Assembly (NCBI GenBank): GCA_903876465.1
Contig: CAIRAF010000024.1
Coordinates: 1 to 10,583, forward strand
From: an uncultured bacterium
GTDB taxonomy: Bacteria; Patescibacteriota; Minisyncoccia; Phycocordibacterales; PALSA-1337
Reading direction: 5' to 3'
DNA length: 10,583 nt
Under the pieces are notes generated by a model. That model saw nothing but the letters and a program-made list of their open reading frames with translations. It was not told the DNA's origin and made no database searches. Positions 6,077-10,583 of the stretch are shown here, piece by piece. The first letter of the stretch is position 1. Every line of letters begins with the position of its first letter. The translations under genes and the position numbers were made by a program.

Positions 6077-7360
6077 ATGAAAACAAATTTCAAAAAACAC
6101 ATACTAAACGTCATGCTCTTACTGGTTCTTTTAATGGTAATTTCACCAGTAATATCAGAGGCAGCATCTATTCTTACCACTTCACCAACAACATATACGC
6201 CACTGGCACCTCTTCCTGACCTGACTTCATCCAATCTACAGCTACAAACAAGTGTTGATTTCAAATCATACGTCACATATGCCTTCAATCTATTGATAGC
6301 CCTTGGAGCTGTTGCTGCTGTCTTTATGATTACTTGGGGTGGATTTGAATATATGACAACAGACGCAGTGCAAGGGAAGTCTGAGGGTTTGGCAAAAATT
6401 CAAAACGCTATTTATGGACTTCTTCTAATACTTTCATCGTATTTAATATTGAGAACAATTGACCCAAGATTCGTAAATATTCCATCAACATTAGTAACAC
6501 CGCTCAATCTACATTCAACAAATACATTAAACGATTGGCTATCTAGACTAAGCAGTGAGGTTGGTGCGTATAATCTAGACCAGTCAAAAGCACGTGATCA
6601 ATTACAAGCTGCTTATGCACAACAAGCTCAGCTTCAAACACAATCTGACCAACTCGCGGCTAAAGTTGCGCAATTGGCAGGAGTGGACGTAAGCCAAGTC
6701 GATAGTGCGTGCGCCAACAACAGTTTCAATCCCCTTGGAAACACTGTTGCAGCAGGTCAAACCAGTACTTTGGATCAAGCTTGTACAGATTATTATAATA
6801 GTCTCAATCAACAACAAAATTTTCAGAGTAGTACGACACTTTTCACAGTAGAAAAAATGATAGATGGTAATGTGGCCGCCTGCGGAACCACAGGAAGCTT
6901 AAGTAGTGCAATTACATCTACTAATAACGGTAATTGTTACACCAATAATGATGCAGCCATAGCTGCAGTCGTAGCAAAGTATCGTAGCCAGATAAGTCCA
7001 GGTGACTTAACCACGTTACAAAATTATGGAAATGCGGCCCAGACAACATTAAACATGAACAGTTGGTTCAATTCATATGATCAAACCCTCACCACATATA
7101 ACTACACGTACCATGGAGCGAGTCAGGGTGTTCTAGCTGGAGTATTAACTAGAGTTGGCTCTGCAATAGTGAATCCTGGTGGTGCATCTGCAGCTTATGC
7201 AAATGCTCAATTGCAACAAACAAAGGCACTAGCTGGCATAGAAAGTAATCTCAAAAACGCAAAAAACACAGTCACCGATGCGACAATGTATCAAAATCTT
7301 GTTACTCAAGGAAATACACTAAAAGCAGAAATAAGCGCAGCTCCACCACAAGCTCCATAA
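6077..7360 (+). CDS. VirB2/TrbC-like T4SS pilin with long C-terminal extension
   Basis: This 427-residue protein begins with a signal peptide (residues 1-29, likely cleavage after SEA). It then has the two-helix core of VirB2-like pilins (Pfam T4SS_pilin): TM1 about 66-87, ending in MITWGGFEYM; a Lys-bearing cytoplasmic loop with GKSEGLAKIQNAIYG; and TM2 about 111-127, ending in LRTIDP. VirB2 subunits form the pilus or channel surface of T4SS. Ordinary VirB2 proteins have roughly 100-130 residues, whereas here about 300 more follow TM2. This tail starts with a helical, Gln/Ala-rich, probably coiled-coil stretch (about 165-205). It then holds four cysteines (C212, C236, C269, C287) in Asn/Ser/Thr-rich sequence and ends in further helices. 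By pilin topology the tail faces outside, where disulfides could form. It lies 1 nt after the Ig-like gene and 4 nt before the propeller gene. Confidence 0.85.
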   Translation: MKTNFKKHILNVMLLLVLLMVISPVISEAASILTTSPTTYTPLAPLPDLTSSNLQLQTSVDFKSYVTYAFNLLIALGAVAAVFMITWGGFEYMTTDAVQGKSEGLAKIQNAIYGLLLILSSYLILRTIDPRFVNIPSTLVTPLNLHSTNTLNDWLSRLSSEVGAYNLDQSKARDQLQAAYAQQAQLQTQSDQLAAKVAQLAGVDVSQVDSACANNSFNPLGNTVAAGQTSTLDQACTDYYNSLNQQQNFQSSTTLFTVEKMIDGNVAACGTTGSLSSAITSTNNGNCYTNNDAAIAAVVAKYRSQISPGDLTTLQNYGNAAQTTLNMNSWFNSYDQTLTTYNYTYHGASQGVLAGVLTRVGSAIVNPGGASAAYANAQLQQTKALAGIESNLKNAKNTVTDATMYQNLVTQGNTLKAEISAAPPQAP

Positions 7361-7364
7361 AAAT

Positions 7365-8621
7365 ATGCCACGCAAAACATCAACACTTATAATAATTGCA
7401 CTCATTATTCTGGTACTACTTGCCTTTGGTCTTTTCTGGTACTTCTTTATGTATTCAAAAAATTCATCGACTGGTACTACGAACAATCCTACTTCCGGAT
7501 TTTCACCTTTCGGACAGACTGGTGGGCATCAACAGGGAACAAGTGGTTCAAATACAAACAACCCAAACACAACATATCCAACAGAGGTAGTCATACCGGC
7601 ACTTAGACAACTCTCAGCAACTCCTATAGGTGGTTATGGTGCTTCTACGACTGCTAGTACAACGATAGTTCGTTGGATTGATCGTGGTAGAGGAAACATA
7701 CTTGAAGCTCATGAAGACTCTCTCACCATAAACACTCTTTCAAATACACTTTTACCGAAAACATATGAGAGTGTTTGGAATAAGAGCATTTCTTCATTTA
7801 TAGGCTCGATTCTTGGTGATGACAATGAAACTATCTCTGCTATTTTTGCGACCATATTACCTCAATCAACAAGCACCACTTCTGTAACACCGTATGAACT
7901 TCGAGGTAAAAATCTTCCAGCTGGCATAGTTTCTTACGCCACTTCACCAAAAAAGGATAAAATTTTTATGTTTGCAATTCAAAACGGACTTGGTATTGGT
8001 TATACAGCTCCATTCAACGGTGGTACAGCTACACAAATATTTGCTACTCCTATAACGCAAGTAAATGTTGACTGGCCTGAAGAAAATACTATAACAATTA
8101 CAACCAAAGGTTCAGCTAATTCAAATGGCTATCTATACTTTATTAGTCCAAAAACAGGTGTCTGGAAACAAATCCTTGGCCCGTTGGCTGGACTTTCAGC
8201 CACGGTTAGTCATGATGCTAAATTTGCTCTTATATCAACAGCAGGGACAGGGGACAGTGTAGCAACCTTCATATATTCTATAGCCTCATCAACGGTTAAT
8301 GACGCAGTAATTGAGACCTTGGCTGACAAATGTACATGGGGTAATTTCTATAAAAACGTCGTGTACTGTGCTGTACCATTCCAAGCAGTGACTGGTGTAT
8401 ATCCGGATGATTGGTATAAAGGAACCCTCTCTACTGTAGACAAAATTTGGCAAGTTAATGCCGCTACAGGTGAAGTTCATCTCATTTCATCGGTCTTTAG
8501 TGAAGCAAAAAAGAGCATTGACGCTTTCAACCTAGGCCTAGACGACAAAGACAATTATCTATTCTTCATGAATAAGAATGATCTATCGTTCTGGTCACTC
8601 GATTTGGTTACTAGTAAATAA
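7365..8621 (+). CDS. Membrane-anchored extracytoplasmic protein, probable beta-propeller
   Basis: This 418-residue protein has a short positively charged N-terminus (PRK) and one hydrophobic span (residues about 7-30), best read as an uncleaved signal anchor. A Ser/Thr/Gly/Asn/Gln linker follows (about 31-72) and then a beta-rich domain of about 345 residues. Repeating 'strand-turn-strand' units resemble TolB/WD40-like propeller blades: IVSYATSPKKDKIFMFAIQN (189-208), ITQVNVDWPEENTITITT, LSATVSHDAKFALIST, KCTWGNFYKNVVYCAVP and IDAFNLGLDDKDNYLFFMN. C323 and C335 sit on neighbouring strands of one blade and could form a disulfide outside the cell. I recall similar 'KCxW...YCAVP' proteins in CPR genomes but cannot name the family. 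As the last gene of the pilin operon it probably works on the outer face of the machine, for example in binding or assembly. That is inference. Confidence 0.75.
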   Translation: MPRKTSTLIIIALIILVLLAFGLFWYFFMYSKNSSTGTTNNPTSGFSPFGQTGGHQQGTSGSNTNNPNTTYPTEVVIPALRQLSATPIGGYGASTTASTTIVRWIDRGRGNILEAHEDSLTINTLSNTLLPKTYESVWNKSISSFIGSILGDDNETISAIFATILPQSTSTTSVTPYELRGKNLPAGIVSYATSPKKDKIFMFAIQNGLGIGYTAPFNGGTATQIFATPITQVNVDWPEENTITITTKGSANSNGYLYFISPKTGVWKQILGPLAGLSATVSHDAKFALISTAGTGDSVATFIYSIASSTVNDAVIETLADKCTWGNFYKNVVYCAVPFQAVTGVYPDDWYKGTLSTVDKIWQVNAATGEVHLISSVFSEAKKSIDAFNLGLDDKDNYLFFMNKNDLSFWSLDLVTSK

Positions 8622-8649
8622 ATAGATTATTTAAATCAAAAAACTATTT
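8620..8649. terminator. Possible weak bidirectional terminator between convergent genes
   Basis: The 31-nt gap between the convergent propeller and yidC genes contains a 6-bp inverted repeat, AAATAG (8620-8625) and CTATTT (8644-8649). The 18-nt loop is AT-rich and contains the self-complementary ATTTAAAT. The stem has almost no G-C pairs, so termination strength is doubtful. Confidence 0.25.
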
Positions 8650-8652
8650 GGT

Positions 8653-9405
8653 TTATTCTAAATGCTTTTTTCTTATGTAAAGTTCTTGACCAAGAGTAAA
8701 TAGGGAGCTGATTGACCAATAAATAGCGATGATTGATGCGGCTTGTGGATATTTAACTGGAATAAGCCAGTATGTTGAGGCGAAAGCAATGATTGGCAAA
8801 AAATACTTCATCTGACTATTCATAGAGTTCGACATAGATGAAGCAAAATCATTTACCGCTGGGGCTTTGCCTCCATTTTTTGCAATCTGGGCTCTATATT
8901 GGCGTGAAGCAAGAGAATAATGCATCTGAAAATACTGAATGACAGCAGTAATCAATGAAAGAACAATGTTTGGTTTGGTTAGGTCCAATCCAAGTAAAAA
9001 TGGCTTTATTACTGGCGCATGTACGAAACTATAAAGTAAGGTCGGATCTATCGTGGGAATAATTCTGTAAAAAACAGAGATGAGAGCTAACAAAATAGGA
9101 AGTTGAATGATGAGTAGAAGTACGCCAGAAAAAGGCTTGATTCCTTTTGATTTATAGAGTTCCATAACCTTAAGTCCTTGCTTCTGACGATCATTGGCAT
9201 ATTCGGCTTTGATTTTATTTGCTTCTGGTTCAACCTCCTTCATACGTACCTGTGTCAAAAGAGCGTTTTTTGAAAGTGGAAAAATAATAAGTCTGACAAT
9301 GATAGTAAAGAGAATGACTGCAATACCCACATCAATCCAGGGTAAAAGATCCATGAGGCCAACAAGGCCATTGTATAAAGGTTTAAATATAAATGTATTG
9401 TACAT
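8653..9405 (-). CDS. yidC: YidC/Oxa1 family membrane protein insertase
   Basis: This 250-residue YidC/Oxa1/Alb3 insertase folds and inserts membrane proteins, alone or with SecYEG. TM1 (about 23-43) carries the conserved groove arginine in IVRLIIFPLS (R38). A charged helical hairpin follows (about 48-85). Further membrane segments lie at about 93-113 (with QLPILLALI), 144-162, 202-217 and 222-240, and the tail is basic (IRKKHLE). It lacks the large periplasmic domain of Gram-negative YidC. It also shows no lipobox cysteine at the N-terminus, unlike many Gram-positive SpoIIIJ-type proteins. The start at 9405 lies 8 nt after the rnpA stop, so it is probably co-transcribed with rpmH and rnpA. 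The usual downstream jag and trmE genes are replaced by the convergent T4SS-like operon. In this window it may serve insertion of PrgI, VirB6 and pilin, but it is a general housekeeping gene. Confidence 0.93.
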   Translation of the reverse strand: MYNTFIFKPLYNGLVGLMDLLPWIDVGIAVILFTIIVRLIIFPLSKNALLTQVRMKEVEPEANKIKAEYANDRQKQGLKVMELYKSKGIKPFSGVLLLIIQLPILLALISVFYRIIPTIDPTLLYSFVHAPVIKPFLLGLDLTKPNIVLSLITAVIQYFQMHYSLASRQYRAQIAKNGGKAPAVNDFASSMSNSMNSQMKYFLPIIAFASTYWLIPVKYPQAASIIAIYWSISSLFTLGQELYIRKKHLE

Positions 9406-9413
9406 AAGGCTAA

Positions 9414-9770
9414 CTATACACTAATTTTCGCCTTTGAGAAAAGGTTTTTTAGGTCAGGCGTTATATTTTTGAAATTTGCTTTGATAGTTTCTGACTTAGC
9501 AAATATAATGATTGAAATACCAGGAATAATACTGCTAGCCAAAGGTGATACTGCTTCATATATTTGTCTTCGCAACTTATTACGCAACGCTGCTGTAGAA
9601 GCAACTTTCTTTGGTGCGACAGCTGCAATTCCTCCGAACTCCTGACTTCTAACTCCTTCCTTCTTGTTTTCAAGCACCCGCACAACAAAAAGGGGAGAAG
9701 TGTAGATCTTCCCCTTTTCCATGACTTCCATAAACTGTTTTGTGGAGAGCCTATGAATGCTTTTAAGCAT
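9414..9770 (-). CDS. rnpA: Ribonuclease P protein component
   Basis: This 118-residue protein subunit of RNase P assists the catalytic RNA in 5' processing of pre-tRNA. The family signature is present as APKKVASTAALRNKLRRQIY (residues 52-71), with the conserved R63-N64 followed by basic residues. The N-terminal part (LSTKQFMEVMEKGKIYTSPLFVVRV) matches the usual start and central strand, and length is normal. The gene sits between rpmH (12 nt upstream) and yidC (8 nt downstream), the standard order. No SD is visible before the ATG at 9770. The codons for residues about 35-46 include a purine-rich micro-repeat (opposite-strand view AACTCCTGACTTCTAACTCC, around 9637-9656), within the variable loop before the signature. 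Confidence 0.92.
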   Translation of the reverse strand: MLKSIHRLSTKQFMEVMEKGKIYTSPLFVVRVLENKKEGVRSQEFGGIAAVAPKKVASTAALRNKLRRQIYEAVSPLASSIIPGISIIIFAKSETIKANFKNITPDLKNLFSKAKISV

Positions 9771-9782
9771 ATAGATAGTTAA

Positions 9783-9923
9783 CTACTTGCTAACCGTAAG
9801 CTTTGCACGTCCTTTTGCACGACGCTTTGCAAGAACCTTACGTCCTGTAGGAGATTTCATGCGTACACGAAAACCATGAGTCTTTGCGCGCTTGCGTTTG
9901 TTTGGTTGATACGTAAATGACAT
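9783..9923 (-). CDS. rpmH: 50S ribosomal protein bL34
   Basis: This 46-residue, strongly basic protein has the hallmark bL34 motifs: TYQPNKRKRAKTHGFRVRM (residues 4-22), then SPTGRKVLAKRRAKGRAKLT (residues 24-43). Length and composition are standard for this large-subunit protein. It starts at the ATG complementary to 9921-9923 and stops with TAG at 9785-9783. It is the first gene of the rpmH-rnpA-yidC operon and is divergent from dnaA, the classic origin-proximal arrangement. No SD precedes the ATG, and the putative -10 lies only 11 nt upstream, so the leader RNA would be very short. Confidence 0.96.
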   Translation of the reverse strand: MSFTYQPNKRKRAKTHGFRVRMKSPTGRKVLAKRRAKGRAKLTVSK

Positions 9924-9934
9924 AGGACACAACT

Positions 9935-9940
9935 ATAATA
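9935..9940 (-). promoter_or_regulatory. Putative -10 box (TATTAT) of the rpmH-rnpA-yidC operon
   Basis: Read on the - strand, TATTAT lies 11 nt before the rpmH ATG; an overlapping alternative is TATAGT, 8 nt before it. The RNA would start within a few nt of the ATG. A TTGCGA hexamer at 9960-9955 is a poor -35 because its spacer is only 14 nt. The assignment rests on position and hexamer likeness only. Confidence 0.4.
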
Positions 9941-9951
9941 GAAAACTGAAA

Positions 9952-9987
9952 ATTTCGCAAGCTAGTGGCAAACTTGTTGTGCGAAAT
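9952..9987. repeat. 8-bp inverted repeat ATTTCGCA/TGCGAAAT
   Basis: Perfect 8-bp arms at 9952-9959 and 9980-9987 enclose 20 nt. The pair sits just upstream of the putative rpmH -10, where a regulator or an RNA/DNA hairpin could act. Short enough that chance is possible. Confidence 0.4.
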
Positions 9988-10057
9988 GCAAAAAATCTGT
10001 GTCTTAATTTTTTGTCCACAACATATCAACAGTTTTTTTGACTCTCCACAAGTTTGC
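9968..10057. repeat. 10-bp inverted repeat GCAAACTTGT/ACAAGTTTGC flanking the origin candidate
   Basis: Perfect 10-bp arms at 9968-9977 and 10048-10057 are separated by 70 nt. The right arm overlaps the putative dnaA -35 and the weaker DnaA box. The left arm lies just upstream of the rpmH promoter. The arms are thus placed roughly symmetrically with respect to the two divergent genes. Confidence 0.5.
10012..10020 (+). promoter_or_regulatory. DnaA box (TTGTCCACA)
   Basis: TTGTCCACA matches the consensus TTATCCACA at 8 of 9 positions and lies 68 bp upstream of the dnaA ATG. DnaA binding here would fit autoregulation or origin function. A second, weaker candidate, CTCTCCACA, is at 10042-10050. 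Confidence 0.5.
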
Positions 10058-10080
10058 AGAATTATAAACAAGTATATAAT
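10053..10080 (+). promoter_or_regulatory. Putative dnaA promoter (TTTGCA - 16 nt - TATAAT)
   Basis: A perfect TATAAT (10075-10080) ends 7 nt before the dnaA ATG, and a 4-of-6 -35 match, TTTGCA (10053-10058), stands 16 nt upstream. The predicted start of transcription falls at the ATG, as for three other genes in the window. The -35 overlaps a 10-bp repeat arm. Confidence 0.55.
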
Positions 10081-10087
10081 GCTTGCT

Positions 10088-10583
10088 ATGAACGACTACT
10101 CTCAAATATGGCAAACTGCACTTATAGAGATAAAGGGTATCGTATCACCAGCAAATTATTCTACTTGGTTATCTACAACTAAGATCATCCGTGAAAATGA
10201 GGGTATCATTTATCTTGGTGTTCCAAACGAATTTACAAGAGAGTGGCTTTCAAAGAAATGTCACAACTCTATATTGAAGATTCTTCGCCAAATTAACACC
10301 AATGTTAGGGCTCTCGACTATGTCATCATCAAAGACGCAGAACGTAAGGATTCTGGGCAAAAAAAGACTATTTCTTCTCCAACGATAGCTATGCCGTTGC
10401 AGGATTTCTATATAAACAAAGACGATAATCTCAATCCACGCTACACTTTTGATAACTTCGTTATAGGTCCATTCAACGAGTTGGCTCATGCGGCGTCCCA
10501 AACGGTCATAAAAAACCCTGGCCAGACATATAACCCCCTCTTTGTGTATGGTTCTCCAGGAAGAGGAAAGACCCACCTCATTC
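10088..10583 (+). CDS. dnaA: Chromosomal replication initiator DnaA (3' partial)
   Basis: The first 165 codons of DnaA, the AAA+ initiator that binds DnaA boxes and opens the origin, run off the right edge. Domain I is visible at residues about 1-80 (IWQTALIEIKGIVSPANYSTWL, then VPNEFTREWLSKK), followed by a short variable linker. The start of the AAA+ domain is unmistakable: LNPRYTFDNFVIGPFNELAH from about residue 118, then YNPLFVYG. The P-loop reads GSPGRGKT (residues 155-162, K161, T162) where most DnaA proteins have GGVGLGKT or close variants; the essential Gly, Lys and Thr are kept. The ATG at 10088 is preceded by a consensus -10 and no SD. Family length is about 440-470 residues, so roughly two thirds is missing from the window. 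Divergent rpmH supports the call. Confidence 0.95.
   Translation, partial: MNDYSQIWQTALIEIKGIVSPANYSTWLSTTKIIRENEGIIYLGVPNEFTREWLSKKCHNSILKILRQINTNVRALDYVIIKDAERKDSGQKKTISSPTIAMPLQDFYINKDDNLNPRYTFDNFVIGPFNELAHAASQTVIKNPGQTYNPLFVYGSPGRGKTHLI

Larger units (their letters stand above)
9924..10087. other. dnaA-rpmH divergent intergenic region, candidate oriC/dnaA control region
   Basis: The 164-bp AT-rich gap between divergent rpmH and dnaA is where many bacterial origins or dnaA autoregulation sites lie. It contains TTGTCCACA (10012-10020, 8 of 9 to the TTATCCACA DnaA box) and CTCTCCACA (10042-10050, 7 of 9) in the same orientation, 30 bp apart. It also has T/A-rich runs (10005-10013 and 10031-10039) that could unwind, plus two inverted repeats. 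Only one good box is present, so the functional origin might instead lie elsewhere, for example downstream of dnaA. No gene is seen in it. Confidence 0.45.

Noticed and set aside
10250..10576. A 108-codon minus-strand ORF at the right end
   Set aside because: It is antisense to dnaA, whose domains I and III are clearly readable on the plus strand.
1..10583. CRISPR array, tRNA/rRNA genes, insertion sequences or phage genes
   Set aside because: No regularly spaced direct repeats, no cloverleaf or rRNA-like segments, and no transposase, integrase or capsid-like protein were recognised.

Overview
The window looks like the replication-origin neighbourhood of a small, AT-rich, streamlined bacterial genome, most likely from the Candidate Phyla Radiation (Patescibacteria), probably a Parcubacteria-type lineage. 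The evidence is a set of type IV secretion-like (T4SS-like) genes of the kind found in that group (polytopic VirB6/TrbL-like protein, PrgI, TraC-like protein, VirB4 ATPase, VirB2-like pilin), very short intergenic gaps, no recognisable Shine-Dalgarno (SD) sequences, and a reduced dnaA/rpmH/rnpA/yidC cluster without yidD. TAA, TAG and TGA all serve as stops, so the standard bacterial code fits. The lineage is inferred; no marker gene was searched.

Left block, about 1-8621, all on the + strand: the C-terminal part of a VirB6/TrbL-like membrane protein (cut by the window edge); a helical-domain protein with a Pro-rich tail; PrgI (VirB3-like); a TraC-like protein matching the N-terminal half of VirB4; the VirB4 ATPase; a small membrane protein; a secreted protein with three Ig/PKD-like repeats; a very long VirB2-like pilin with a roughly 300-residue extracytoplasmic tail; and a membrane-anchored probable beta-propeller. 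Together they read as one envelope machine: ATPase on the inner face, PrgI/VirB6 in the membrane, a pilin-like subunit, and two or three exported proteins outside. VirB8, VirB9, VirB10, VirB11 and VirD4 are not seen in this window.

Three genes of this block (prgI, the small membrane protein, the Ig-like protein) are preceded by extended -10 promoters (TGATATAAT twice, TGATACAAT once) whose expected transcription start falls at or next to the ATG. This suggests leaderless mRNAs. Genes inside the sub-operons are joined by overlaps (TAATG, ATGA) or gaps of 1-11 nt.

Right block, 8653-10583: rpmH, rnpA and yidC run on the - strand, convergent with the T4SS-like block and divergent from dnaA, whose first 165 codons are present. 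The 164-bp dnaA-rpmH intergenic region holds promoters for both directions, an 8/9 DnaA box, a weaker box exactly 30 bp away and two inverted repeats. It is the best origin or dnaA-control candidate in the window.

No tRNA, rRNA, CRISPR array, insertion sequence or integrase was recognised.
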